Shown: piece after piece, positions 11,878-25,189 of the stretch
How the letters are laid out: the number at the start of each line of letters is the position of its first letter
Position numbering within the stretch: position 1 is the first letter of the stretch
Source of the DNA: Cokeromyces recurvatus
Lineage: Eukaryota; Mucoromycota; Mucoromycetes; Mucorales; Mucoraceae
Reading direction: 5' to 3'
Length of the DNA stretch: 64,000 nt
NCBI RefSeq assembly: GCF_025118155.1
Contig: NW_026251388.1
Location: 1,364,001 to 1,428,000, forward strand
Made by a program: the position numbers and the translations under genes
Notes under the pieces: model-generated
What the model saw: the letters and a program-made list of their open reading frames with translations, nothing else
Told to the model about the DNA's origin: nothing
Database searches by the model: none

Positions 11878-13083
11878 ATGGCTTCTTCAAACAAAGCTCT
11901 TATTGTTGGCCTACTTACTGGTTCCGCACTAACAGTGTTAGCAACAAGTTTGTTTTACTATTTTAAGGAGAAAGACAACGATTTAGATGACAGTAATGAA
12001 CAACAACAACAACAACCCGACATTGTTGAAGGTGTCGATGGACTTATTGGTAACACACCACTTATGAAGATTCGAAGTCTCTCTGAAGCTACAGGATGCT
12101 TAATTCTTGGAAAAGCCGAATTCTTGAATCCAGGAGGTAGCTCTAAAGACCGTGTTGCACTTAACATGATAAAGACTGCAGAGGAAGAAGGTATCTTGAA
12201 GCCCCATATTGGAAGTACAGTCTTTGAAGGTACAGTAGGTTCTACTGGTATCTCTATTGCCATGATTGCTCGTGCTAAAGGTTATAAGGCCTGGATTGTG
12301 ATGCCTGACGACCAAGCTAAAGAAAAATATCAATTACTTGAAAAATTAGGTGCTACAGTTGAAAAGGTTCGACCTGTCAGCATTATTGATAAGAAACAGT
12401 TTGTTAATTTGGCCAGAGAGCGAGCAAGTAACTTTCATGAGGGAGAAGCAAAAGGATACTTTGCAGATCAGTTTGAAAACGAGGCAAACTTTAAAGCACA
12501 TTATACTTTTACAGGTCCTGAAATTTACCGTCAAACAGGAGGCCGCATTGATGCATTAGTGTTGGGAGCAGGTACGGGAGGTACCTTGTCGGGTATTACT
12601 TGTTATTTAAAGGAGCGTGTTGAAAAGTTGAAGGTCTTTTTGGCAGACCCTCAAGGCTCTGGATTATACAATAAAGTAAAATATAACGTCATGTATTCTC
12701 CTACTGAACAAGAAGGAAATCGAAGGAGACATCAAGTGGATACAGTAGTAGAAGGAATTGGTATTAATCGTCTGACACAGAATTTTGATAAAGGAAGACA
12801 TTTGGTTGATGACGCCTTTAGAGTGACAGATGAAGAAGCAATCAAGATGTCACGTTATCTTGTACGTGAGGATGGATTATTTATCGGTAGTAGTTCTGCT
12901 GTTAATTGCGTTGCAGCTGTTAGAGCAGCAAAGAAATTAGGACCTGGACATGTTATCGTGACCTTATTAAATGATTCTGGCCAACGCCATTTAACTAAAT
13001 TTTGGAGTGATGAATATCTTAAAGAACAAAATATTTATACTGAATTGAAACCAGATGAATCTGTTCTTGATTTTGTTAAATAA
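11878..13083 (+). CDS. Membrane-anchored cysteine synthase-like PLP enzyme (Mcy1 / cysteine synthase 2 type)
   Basis: Intronless, 401 residues. A single hydrophobic segment at about residues 8-28 (LIVGLLTGSALTVLATSLFYY) precedes a charged Gln-rich linker and a complete fold-type II PLP domain. Visible motifs: GLIGNTPLMKI, the PLP-lysine in GGSSKDRVAL (K90), substrate loop GTVGSTGIS (about 118-126), phosphate-binding GAGTGGTLSG (about 230-239) and GSSSAVN near 340. The family makes cysteine from O-acetylserine and sulfide. The N-terminal anchor matches the fungal subgroup of yeast Mcy1 and the second cysteine synthase of other fungi, which sits at the mitochondrial outer membrane. No CBS-domain pair follows, so it is not a full-length cystathionine beta-synthase. 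Whether this subgroup is the main cysteine producer is uncertain. Confidence 0.92.
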   Translation: MASSNKALIVGLLTGSALTVLATSLFYYFKEKDNDLDDSNEQQQQQPDIVEGVDGLIGNTPLMKIRSLSEATGCLILGKAEFLNPGGSSKDRVALNMIKTAEEEGILKPHIGSTVFEGTVGSTGISIAMIARAKGYKAWIVMPDDQAKEKYQLLEKLGATVEKVRPVSIIDKKQFVNLARERASNFHEGEAKGYFADQFENEANFKAHYTFTGPEIYRQTGGRIDALVLGAGTGGTLSGITCYLKERVEKLKVFLADPQGSGLYNKVKYNVMYSPTEQEGNRRRHQVDTVVEGIGINRLTQNFDKGRHLVDDAFRVTDEEAIKMSRYLVREDGLFIGSSSAVNCVAAVRAAKKLGPGHVIVTLLNDSGQRHLTKFWSDEYLKEQNIYTELKPDESVLDFVK

Positions 13084-13497
13084 GTTTTATTATTATTATT
13101 ATCACTATTTTGCATGTATCATAGATTTCTATCCTTTCCTTCATCATTCTTTTTTTTTTCTATTATTATTATTACTATACATATATACTTGAATTCTGTG
13201 AAAAGAAAAAGTACATAATAATAAAAAAAAAATGTTTATAGACTGTTTTCTTTGATAAAGTAGTGACAGCGATAACAAGTTGCCCATTGTGCGGTGATTA
13301 CATTATTCTCGATATAAAACGGAGCCAGCGCTATCGTAAAAAAAAAAAAAAAAAAATAAATAAAAAATAAAAATAAAATAAAATAAAGACGAAATGCAAG
13401 AGGTATTAAAATTTTAAAATACGACAATTTATAAACTGGGGAAGAGTTCTATTCATAAATTGTTGTGAATTCACTACCTAATTCGTTAATAGACAAC
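13084..13497. other. Intergenic stretch
   Basis: Short spacer with TTA/ATT triplet repeats and an A-rich run at 13338-13386. It holds the BCS1 promoter. No gene seen. Confidence 0.6.
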
Positions 13498-14932
13498 ATG
13501 AATCAACGATCATTAGTGACAGGAAAAAACTTATTTTTAACATCGCCGTATAATTATCCTCAACTTGCATTAAAGACAAATGCAATTTCGTCAAGAAGAT
13601 TTTCTTCTTCAACAGAGTCTAGTACAACAATAGGAGGCCTCATTACAGTTATAGCAGAAAAACTTGGTGTAGGAGAGTATGTCAATTTCTGAATTCCTCA
13701 AGTACTTTAAAACTTAAATAAACATATATATATATACTTAGATTAGCTACTGGAGGTCTTCAATTAGCAGTTATTGGAGGTATGGAAAAGTTGTTATGTG
13801 TGTTATTTTAACAATAATGAATGTTCACTAAAATAAATAAATAAAGGTGTACTAGCTGGATTTAGATATTTTGGTAGTTATTTTTTCGAATTCTTAAAGA
13901 AGAAGACCATCGTTACAGCTGATTTTGATAGTAGAGATGAATCATATAGGTAAAGTGAATATACAAGTAATTTCCTGATACAATTATTAACTATTTAAAT
14001 GCATAAAGTTGGATTTTGAATTGGTTAAGTGAGCAGCCTTATAGTAAAAAGACTTCACGATTTTCTGTTTCAACAAGTATTGTTCGTGCAGGACAAAGAT
14101 TAACAGGCGAAGGTATCGACGCAATGTTACCTCCTGTTTATTTCCTGCCTGCTCCAGGTATATTAGTGCAATGAAAAAGAATAAAAAAAATAATGATAAA
14201 AAAGCATACAAATACAGTAATATTAATTTTATTATACATTAAAAGGTATGCATTTTTTTACTTATAGAAATCGTCTCTTATGGTTAACAAGAGAACGTCC
14301 TGGTACATCGAACCAGGCTAATAACTCAAATACATTTTTACTTGAGCGAATTCAAATAAGTACATTTGGACAATCACGCGAGTTATTGCAAAGTCTTGTA
14401 TTTGAGGCGCAAAAGAAATTTATTGAACGTGACAAGAGTCGAACAGTCGTATTTGCTGCAGATCAATACGGAGCTTGGAGGAGAACACGATCAAGACCAA
14501 AGAGACCGTTAAGTACGATTGTGATCCCTACAAATGTCAAACAAAAACTAGTAGACGATGCATTGGACTTTTTTTCTTCAGAGCAATGGTATAGTGATCG
14601 TGGTATCCCTTATAGAAGAGGATATCTATTATATGGTACACCTGGATCAGGGAAGACAAGTTTTGTATATTCATTGGCTGGTGAACTAGGGTTAAATATC
14701 TATGTCGTTAACTTGAGTAATAAGAGTATGACAGATGATACATTAAGTGAACTCGTTTCGGATACGCCTAGTAGATGTATATTATTATTAGAAGATATTG
14801 ACGCAGCTTTTATTCAGAGAGTAAAAGGAGATTTAACTGCAGCTAACCAAATTACATTTTCAGGATTATTAAATGCAATTGATGGTGTTGCTGCACAGGA
14901 AGGTCGTATCTTATGTATGACTACAAAGTAAC

Positions 14933-14971
<39 letters not shown>

Positions 14972-15359
14972 GAAGCATCCAATGTACTATGAATTACTTA
15001 ATATACATGATAGCCATATAGAAAAATTAGATGATGCTCTTATTCGTCCTGGTCGTATTGACGTACGTGTTCATTTTGGAAATGCTACGCGTAAACAAGC
15101 AGATGAATTATTTAGAAAATTCTATCCCAATTTGGAACAAAGTGACTCTCAACTTCCTGCTTTGTTTGCCTCAAAGATTCCTGAAGAAACATTCAGTATG
15201 GCTCATCTTCAAGGCTTCTTAATGGGATATAAGCAACGACCAGAGGAAGCAGTAAGATTAGTAGATGAATGGGTTAAATCACATCAAAAGGGAAAGAAAG
15301 ACGATGGCTCTACTGAAGAAGAAGAAGAGCAACAAACACATTTAATTCAAGATTTTTAA
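13498..15359 (+). CDS. BCS1: Mitochondrial AAA chaperone BCS1
   Basis: Six exons, 498 residues: 13498-13676, 13742-13779, 13847-13949, 14009-14157, 14246-14927, 15014-15359. BCS1 is an inner-membrane AAA ATPase that inserts the Rieske iron-sulfur protein into complex III. The N-terminal part has a hydrophobic transmembrane stretch (LATGGLQLAVIGGVLAGFRYF) followed by the BCS1-specific region ending WLTRERPG. The AAA domain shows Walker A GTPGSGKTSF (about 287-296), Walker B CILLLEDIDAAF (about 335-346), a sensor-1 region MTTNHIEKLDDAL and RPGRID. The last intron carries a long (TA)n run; reading across it restores the conserved TTNHIEKL block. I chose ATG 13498 because the upstream in-frame codon at 13465 is GTG. 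It converges on deoC with about 50 nt between the stops. Confidence 0.95.
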
Positions 15360-15410
15360 CATACTACAATTGCTATTTTTTTTATTTATATATTTATTAA
15401 AAGACAATGA

Positions 15411-16115
15411 TTACTGTTGTAATTTTTTAAATTCTTCTATAATTTTATCTGATGAAGATGAGCCAATACGAGTAGCGCCCAATTCAAGGTATTTCAAAAC
15501 TTGTTCTAATGTTTTAATACCTCCTGAAGCCTTTACCTCCATTGAAGCAGGAACACTGTCTCTCATCAGTTTGATATCTTCATAAGTAGCTCCGCTTGAT
15601 GCAAAACCAGTTGAAGTCTTGACAAATTCAGCCCCTGAAGCACAAGTCAATTCACAAGCCTTGACAATTTCCTCTTTTGTCAAATAAGCATTTTCAAAAA
15701 TGACCTTGATGATGACATTAGGCAATTTTGTTTTGGCCATCTTGACAATATCCTTCAATTCTTGACCAACTTGATCATAAAGACGTGATTTAAGATGACC
15801 AATGTTAATGACGACATCCAATTCCAATGCACCATCTTCAATGGCTTGTAAAGATTCAGCTATCTTAGCTTCCGTAGTTGAGTTACCATGTGGAAAGGAA
15901 ATGACAGTACCAACCATTACATTTGTGCCTTGAAGTAATTCACTAGCTTGTTTCACATCACAGGGTTTGACACAGACAGAAGCCAAGTCATATTCTTTAG
16001 CGATCTCACATCCTTTAACGACGTCCTCTGTTGTTTGATCAGGTCGGAGTATGGCATGATCAAATACTTTACCAAGTTTCTCAGCAGTCAAGGTTTCAGT
16101 GATAATAAGTGTCAT
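15411..16115 (-). CDS. deoC: Deoxyribose-phosphate aldolase (DERA)
   Basis: Intronless, 234 residues, close to the family's usual 220-260. It cleaves 2-deoxyribose-5-phosphate to glyceraldehyde-3-phosphate and acetaldehyde in deoxynucleoside catabolism. The class I aldolase TIM barrel is recognisable throughout: DHAILRPD, VCVKP, GTVISFPHG, LDVVINIG with catalytic Asp at 100, the Schiff-base lysine in EFVKTSTGF (K166), the second lysine in EVKASGG (K195), and GATRIGSSSS for phosphate binding. All catalytic residues are present, so it should be active and cytosolic. The gene overlaps neither neighbour; its 3' end faces BCS1. Confidence 0.95.
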   Translation of the reverse strand: MTLIITETLTAEKLGKVFDHAILRPDQTTEDVVKGCEIAKEYDLASVCVKPCDVKQASELLQGTNVMVGTVISFPHGNSTTEAKIAESLQAIEDGALELDVVINIGHLKSRLYDQVGQELKDIVKMAKTKLPNVIIKVIFENAYLTKEEIVKACELTCASGAEFVKTSTGFASSGATYEDIKLMRDSVPASMEVKASGGIKTLEQVLKYLELGATRIGSSSSDKIIEEFKKLQQ

Positions 16116-17614
16116 TATTATTTTATTTTATTTTAAAAGAAAACAATAACAATAATTATAATAAAAGAAAAAAAAAAAGACTAAACGTAAATAGTGTACA
16201 ACAGTAATAATCCTGATGAATCAATAATCTTAATTCTTACCAGCATGGGTACACTAGAGAGGGAAAAAAAAAGTTTATTTAAATAGAAAAGTCACAGTGA
16301 ATAATACAAGTTAATGACATCTATGTGTATAAATAGACATTTCGTTGGAAGCAATATACAATCACTAAATAGCTTTCTTCTAAAGCTAAACATTATTGTT
16401 TCTTGTTTAGAAAAAAAAAAGAAGACTAACAACTTAGCTAATCCATTCTTTACAGTCTTCTTGTATTACGTTGGTAATTCCTGGAATAAAATTAATCTCA
16501 GTATCACTTCACTATTGTTCAAAATTCATCAATAGAATTCAGGAAAGATGAATATAAAGACAAAATACACACATTTATAACTTTGTTTCTCAATAAAGGT
16601 ACGTGCAATAACTAGTTTATGAATTATTAGAACATGATTCATAGAAATTTAAAAGACTATTTTTATATGGCATCTATCCTACTCAGTTTTCTAGTTCTCA
16701 CTACTTTAAAAATCATTATAGCTTCTTTAGCATTACTTCTCCCCTTATGTGTGTGTTTATTCACTTTACTTTTAATATTGAAGCTAGTTTCCTTACGAAA
16801 ATATCTATTATGTCCTGATAAGATATATCACTAAGCATCGTGAATGTTATCTCTCCTGTTGTAGTCGGAACTTCAATAGAAACTCTTTGCTTTTATTTTT
16901 TTGAATTGTGTTTGATAGAAAGCATTTAAAGTGTTTCCACTAGAAGAGTTATCTTACCCGCCGTGTTATAGTATCCTCTTCTACCATTATCATTTTCTTT
17001 TCTTCTATAAAGTTTGTTTCAGTTCTTCAATTCGAGGTTTTTGCCACTATTACTAGCTTTTTGTTAGAATAAGTGTCACATTAACTTGAATCTGTGTCAA
17101 AAGTAAAATTTTATATTGTATTGACCTCTCTCAACAACATTACGATAAGGACTAATGGTGTAGACTTCAATTATAAATCTTATATCATTATATAACTATC
17201 ATCAATTGCTAATGATATTCAACCAATAATGTCTCATAGCATTTACCCAATAAAAATATTGTAATAACAGGAAGCATCTAATCACTATAATATGCATCTG
17301 ATTGGATAATGATTATACCCAATATAATATGAACTGACTTGAAATATTTTATACTGCAGCAGATTTCTGAAGTTCAAATTACGAAAACAAAACAAAGTAA
17401 AACAAAACAATTTTTTTTTCTTTTTAATTGTTTTTAATTTTTATGATAATAAATCTAGAGTTACAAATAGTATAAAAAAATGTAGAAATTAATATGAAAA
17501 TTATGATATGCATAATTGTGGAATAAAAAAAAATATAGCTTGTCTATATACAATTTCTTTTCTTTTTTTTTTCTTTCATAACGAAAAAAAAAAAAAAGCC
17601 ATCACACGTGTTTT
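16116..17614. other. Gene-free stretch between deoC and adenylate kinase
   Basis: 1.5 kb with no supportable gene. The left end is the deoC promoter; the right end is the 3' flank of the adenylate kinase gene. A hydrophobic open frame at 16634-16834 has no splice or family support and I do not call it. Confidence 0.55.
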
Positions 17615-19194
<1,580 letters not shown>

Positions 19195-21969
19195 ATGAAA
19201 TTAGTTGCTTTAGTAAGGTAAGGATAACTTGTGATTATATATATATATATTATAAGTCTCCTTAACGTGAATAAAGTGGTGGTAAAGATAGTTGTTATAA
19301 CATGATGCAATGTGTGGCTAATGGCCATGAAATTGTCGCTCTTGCCAATTTGAAACCACCAAGTCAATCAGGAAAGGGTAATTGTTTATATGAATAGATC
19401 GTTGTAAAAGATAACTAATAATGATAATAAATTGTTTATATTGATATAAAAGATGAGCTTGATAGCTTTATGTATCAAACTGTTGGACATGATGCAATTC
19501 ATTTATATTCTGAGTGTATGGATCTACCTTTATACAGACGAGAAATTATAGGTGGATCAGTATTACAGGGATCCGATTATGTTTTTACTGCTAATGACGA
19601 AACTGAAGATTTATATATGCTTTTGAAAGAAGTATTGGTAAGTGAGTCTTATAGTATGTTGACGAAAATAGTAGATCTAAAAAATATATGCATATTGTAT
19701 TAGGAACACCATCCTGACATTCAAGGTGTTTCAGTAGGTGCCATCTTATCAAATTACCAAAGAGTTCGTGTTGAACATGTGTAAATAGATATAAACAAAT
19801 TGAAAAAAAGAATGTGTTAGACAGGTATTAAATTATATAATAGATGTAATCGCTTGGGTCTTACTTCATATGCTTACTTATGGAGAAGAGAGCAAAAGGA
19901 ACTTTTATTTGAAATGGCAAACGCAGGCGTGAATGCCATTCTTATTAAAATTGCTGCTATTGGATTAAAACCAGTTCATCTTGGAAAATCTATTGGACAG
20001 ATGTATCCTTTCTTATGTCAAATGGTAATATTTTTTTTTTTTTTTTACTAGTAGCTTCTCCCTCTTCTTTTCTTTTTTTTATTGATCTATTCAAGTTATA
20101 GAACGAGCTATATGATTTACATATTTGTGGTGAAGGAGGAGAATACGAAACATTCACTATAGATTGTCCTTTATTTAAAAAAGAATTGTTATGTAAGTAG
20201 ATTTACTATTATCATTTCTTTTTTTTTAAAAAAAAAAAAATAACGTATGGAGTATTAACCATTTTATTTAGAGAGGAAACAGAGACAGTGATCCATTCTG
20301 ATGATGCATTTGCCCAAGTGGCTTATTTAAAGTTTAAAAAGTGTTCTTTAGTAGAAAAGACTCAAGAAGAAATGAATATGGGTCAAGTCATTATCCAAGA
20401 TTGGAAAGAATGGAATTCATACGACAAAATCATTTCAGCAGTAAATGAGGAAAACACAATCATTGAGCCAAAGATACAACAGGTTAAACTAAATAGAGTA
20501 CAGCAGCAACAAGAAAAAATACCTTTCAATGATTTGAAGCGACATGCACCATTTTATGCTATTGAAGGAACAACTGCATTTAATGATGATAGACTTAATA
20601 CTACACAGCATTTTGATAAAATTGAGGATGAGACATTAGCTTGTATGTTAGCTGTTCAGGAAAAGTTACATAATTTAGACCTGGATTGGAAAGACGTCGT
20701 TACAATGAATGTATTTGTAACTGATATGAATGACTTTGGAAGAATTAATGCAGTTTATAAAAAGTTTTTTGATATAAATCCTGCTCCTAGGTAAGACATC
20801 TAGAGAATGATGCCAAGATAGTCGTCAAGTATTGAATTCTATTTAGAGCTTTAGTGGCTGCACATTTAAAGGGTCCTGCACGTTTGCAAATTGATCTTAT
20901 TGCTATAAAAACATTAGACAATATAAAGAGAGATACAATGCATGTACAAGGCATTTCTTATTGGGCACCTGCAAATATTGGGCCTTATTCGCAAAGTGTT
21001 ATGGTATTATTAATAGAGTTATAAATAAGTATATTATAGGCTTAAAATCTATTTAATAGACACAAGGTCATGCCTTTATTGCCGGTCAAATTGGACTTGT
21101 GCCCAATAAGTTAAATTTACCTTCACCTGGTTCATTTGCAGAAGAAGCAGCTCTATCTTTACGTAATTTAGAAAACATTGTATCTGTACTTGATTTAAAT
21201 TTGAAGAAAGATACAGCTGTTTGCTGCTGTTATGTTAGTAACCCATCTTATTTACCACTTGCTCAAGCTGCATGGAAGGCATATATAAATAGCGATAATC
21301 AAATTCCTCCCACTTTATATATAGCTGTACCATCTCTTCCCAAAGGAGCAATGATAGAATGGCAGGTTATCTTGAATGCTCCTTTACCTAACCTTATAGA
21401 AGATGATGATGATACCTCGGATGAAGAAGAAGAAAAGATAATTAAAAGACTAGATTCCCTAAAATTTGGAGAAGGCTCTTTAGGTAAAAAAAAAATAGTT
21501 GAAATAATATTTACTTGTTATATATTGAGTTATAACCATTTAATACTATTTTGTACAGATATCAATATTATTCCTAATGTTTTTAGCAGAATATTACCTA
21601 AAAAGAATTTTACTACAATTGCTTTACAGTCATCAGGTAAAATAGAACACTTATAAAGTCTTTTTCTTTTTCATAAATTAATCACTATGCCTTACAGATA
21701 GCGCTACTGATTTTGAAGAAATTATTTTGCATATTATCGAAACTATTGAAGAAAGTTTAAATCAATGTGAAAAGAAATGGAAGCAAATACTTTCTTTGAG
21801 AGTCTTTTATTGTGACAAGTTAGATATCACAAATCAAACTTGTAGAAACTTGTTACAATTAGAGATTCTTAAGCGTTCAGAGTATTTGCCTGTTATTACT
21901 TGTATTCCTGTCAATGCTCTGGGCCCAGATGGGAACAGTATTATGGCCTGTACATTACATGTTTTATAA
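19195..21969 (+). CDS. DPH6: Diphthine-ammonia ligase with C-terminal RidA-like domains
   Basis: Eleven exons: 19195-19217, 19277-19377, 19453-19637, 19704-19780, 19844-20024, from 20102, to 20790, 20847-21003, 21060-21483, 21559-21636, 21698-21969. Dph6 performs the last amidation step of diphthamide synthesis on eEF2. The ATP-pyrophosphatase loop SGGKDSCYN begins at residue 8 and is split by the first two introns. GHDAIHLYSECMDLPLYRR, VSVGAILSNYQRVRVEHVC and the ICGEGGEYETFTIDCPLF block follow. Two RidA/YjgF-like domains come after it, the fungal architecture of yeast YLR143W; the first contains VTMNVFVTDM and the second starts SYWAPANIGPYSQS. Exon 6 ends near 20188 or 20192 and exon 7 begins near 20272 or 20289; no choice there both uses the strong GTAAGT donor and keeps the conserved EETETVIHSDD residues. 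Confidence 0.9.
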
Positions 21970-22600
21970 AACAAAAAAAAAAGTATATTATTTACATATA
22001 AATTCACTAGAAAAATAATGATTCGATTTAGTAACATACATACATATTTCAGAATAATGTTACTACTATAGAGTGGTAGAAAACTACATCTATGCTCTTG
22101 GTTTGAAAGAATTTCTCAATAAGACTGTCAGAATTAAATAAAGATTAATATTCCCTTTTGCTATTTGTCATTATTTATTTACTTTTTACTCTTTTTCACT
22201 TTGACTAGTCCAGTAATGATATTCATACTGAACAGAAGTTACAGAATTGGGATTGCTAAATTATAAATATGCCGAAGCTCTTTGTAACCCCTCCCCCTTT
22301 TTTTTTTCGAAGTTCACAAAATAAAAAAGCAAAAACTAGTGCTCTTAATTTAGAACCATGTAATTCAGCAAATAATAAATAAACAAAAAGAATTTGATTC
22401 ACTCAGACATTAACAACACATTAGAACATCCACTTTCTGTTGTTGTTTAGTAGAGTAACCTTTTTTTTTCGATTTGTATACGATATTGCCTCCAATGTAA
22501 GGCATTTATAAGATGCATTGTGGAACCGCAGCTTTAATTCCTGTTCTTTATTGTCAGCAAATAAAAAAAATACGAAACAAGTACTATTAGGAAATCAAGG
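21970..22600. other. Intergenic stretch after DPH6
   Basis: No gene seen; AT-rich 3' flank of DPH6 grading into the repeat-derived region at 22.6 kb. Confidence 0.5.
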
Positions 22601-22800
22601 TATTTGCCAGCTTCGTCTTTACTGAAGCTGATTCCATCTTTGCGATGGTTATGATTGTAGTTAACTTTTTTAACTAAGTTAATAGAAATAAACCATCATT
22701 TATTATAAAATAAATGAGATTATTTTAATAAAATTAGTATAGCGTACTTTACAGCATAATATTTATTCTGCTCTCAGTTTTAGTACACTTGTGGATATTA
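22600..22800 (+). repeat. Dispersed repeat copy (partner at about 56340-56525)
   Basis: The segment containing aactaagttaatagaaata and, about 65 nt later, gtactttacagcat is closely paralleled at 56405-56485 in the same order and spacing. Similarity extends upstream through ggttatgattgtag / tgttatgattatag and downstream through ttctgctctcagtttta / ttctccaacattcagtttta. Both copies look non-coding or decayed. The family is not identified. Confidence 0.6.
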
Positions 22801-22839
22801 ATTTCTTTTTATTTTATTAATTATGTGAAAACTACCTTG

Positions 22840-23345
22840 TCTCTTGCAAAGAGTCTATCTCTGGAACAACTTCAACCCGAGACCATTTTGTTATAATTTA
22901 CAACTACTACGTCAAGACCAAGATCTGACATTGGCCAGGTTGCGATATAGGAATATTATTCTGAAGATAGATGATTCAAGGTTAAGTATTCTCATTCATG
23001 CAATAACTCCAAAGGAGGCTCAAATCAAACCAATTATCTTGGGTTAAAACAAAGAAGATGTGGGTTTATGTCCAGTCAAAATAATTATTTGAATTCATAA
23101 AAAAAAAAAATCACTATGCCAATTAGAAAATAATTGACAGGACGATCCTACTTTAATTCTAACATATCTACGAGGTTCTCAAAAGCAATCTTACATTGGT
23201 CAGACCAGCCACTATAGCAAATTGGATCAAATCAGTAATAGAAGGTGTAGGGATTGATATGAGTAGCTTTCAAGTTCACTCTTTACGAGTAGTGTTGAGT
23301 ACAAAAATTTGTGGAATTAGGGCACTTTATGGAAGACATCAATAA
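22840..23345 (+). mobile_element. Tyrosine recombinase relic (DIRS/Crypton-like)
   Basis: Broken protein homology in several frames. The first part, 22905-23045, reads DLTLARLRYRNIILKIDD and then ITPKEAQIKPIILG. After stops, LCPVK appears near 23069, DDPTLILTYLRGSQK near 23140-23180, and then VRPATIANWIKSVIEGVG followed by FQVHSLRVVLSTK near 23200-23312. The order, and the H-x-L-R motif before a Ser/Thr-Lys, match the catalytic C-terminal half of tyrosine recombinases encoded by fungal DIRS-type and Crypton elements. Multiple stops and frameshifts show it is dead. No reverse transcriptase is recognisable next to it. Confidence 0.66.
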
Positions 23346-24178
23346 ACATGCTAATTAGAGACTAAGCTCAAATACCCTTGAAAAAAAAAGAGATTTATTA
23401 CAAGCTCTCATCACACCCATCATCAAGTACAACAGTCATAACCAATTCAATTTTTTTCTTTTGCGAGAAAGGCAGACCACATTGAAAGTCAAAGTGGAGG
23501 CAACTGGGGTTGAGTTAGGAGCGACAAGCAATACTAATGTTGCAGAAATGAAGACTGAAGATGTGGTACTATATATCTGTCTATGGTACAGGAGTTTGTT
23601 TCGTTGAGCCCATCAATTTATATTATAATTATTTATATATGAATTTGAATTATTCGCTCCCTAAAAATAAAAATAAAATTTTACAAATGCATATATACTT
23701 GACTAGAAAGATATAAGGAAGAAAGGGAAACGCTATTTTATAATATTATATTTAAGGGAAAATAAACCATGACTCAGAGAGCATTTATCACATCTTCAGG
23801 CTTCATTTCGGCAACATTGGTAATTTTCTATGGACTAAAAAAATTCTTGATTGGTTGGATAAAAATCTTGAAGTTTGTCGTGTACCTATTCCCAAATTAG
23901 ATACTCAAGATACTCTAAATGTAACTTTAAATAAAATAAAGAGTAAGCACAATGTTGCACTAATACAAAAAGTTTATTATTTTTGTATTAACTGTCTACC
24001 CACCTACCCACCTACCTATCCCCACCCCCTTTTTTTAATGGCAGTCTGTCTGTAATTTCTTTTCTTTTTCTTTTTTTTTTTTTTGTATTTTATTTTATAT
24101 AGATCTTCTTTTTCATTCTTTTATTTCATTATTTGGAATTAACTCTCGTATTAGTTGACGAATAAAAGAAAGAAAAAA
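23346..24178. other. Repeat-derived and promoter region
   Basis: 23745-23800 resembles 61420-61475 (shared core ctcagagagcat). A coding-like fragment, ILDWLDKNLEVCRVPIPKLD, lies at about 23840-23910 without a gene around it. The right end is the T-rich promoter of the coiled-coil gene. No intact gene seen. Confidence 0.5.
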
Positions 24179-25146
24179 ATGTCTGACAAAAGTTCAACTT
24201 TAGCAAGACGAACGAGTACGAAAAGAAAGTCAGTATTGGCCGAACTAGGTATTAAACCAGCAGGTGATGATCATTTGCCGACAAATAAACCGAAAGCTGC
24301 TGTTATTACCCCGGCAACGATAGCTCCACATACTGCTAGACGAACATCCATACAGAGCAATAATAAACCCGCATCACCCACTGTTTCAAAAAATAGCTCA
24401 ACTAATCCAAATTATAATGGTAAAAAAAAGATAATAGTAGGGACTACTTCACCTTCCTCTGTTAAGAATCCTCCTCTATCTTCTTCCCCTCTTCAGTCAC
24501 CTACCACTAGTAGTTCACCTAGGTTAAGTAGCAACCTAAAGCGTCGATCTATGTTAGTTAGTAATTCGAATAATCATTCAGTAGCGCCTGTGTCACCGTT
24601 AGTTCGTAGAGCATCAATCAATCACACCATTTCTTCAACAGTATCAAAAGATTCAAATAATAACCATAAACGACTTTCTTTATCAGCTGTTTTAGAGCCT
24701 TTAAATGAAATACAAGTAATGAAACAAAATATAAACACATAAAAAGAAAATTGCATACTTAAATTAATTAAATATATACTGAATGAATAGAAAGAAGAAC
24801 TACAAAGATTAAAAGAAAATGAAGTATTTTTAAAAGCACAGGTACAGTAATATATATGAATATACATATAAGATAATGTAATAGTTTACTGAAGGAGAGA
24901 GAATAATAGCATGAAACAAGAGTGACCATGCTTGAAGCTGAATTAGAAAAACTAAAAGAAGAGTTAAAAAATAAAGTAATGATAAATAATTAAAGTTTAT
25001 ATCATATTGAATACTTACTTCTCTCTCTCCTCCCTCTCCTTTTAAGTCTTTGGCAGTGGATAATAATGAAATTAGTACAGAGCTTTTTAAAAAGGTAAAT
25101 ATAAATTTATATCATTTATTTCCACCTCTCTTCCCTACTCCCCCCT

Positions 25147-25189
<43 letters not shown>

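Noticed and set aside
16634..16834. Hydrophobic open frame of 66 codons resembling a small membrane protein.
   Set aside because: AT-rich DNA readily gives Leu/Ile/Phe-rich frames; no splice partners, no conserved motif.
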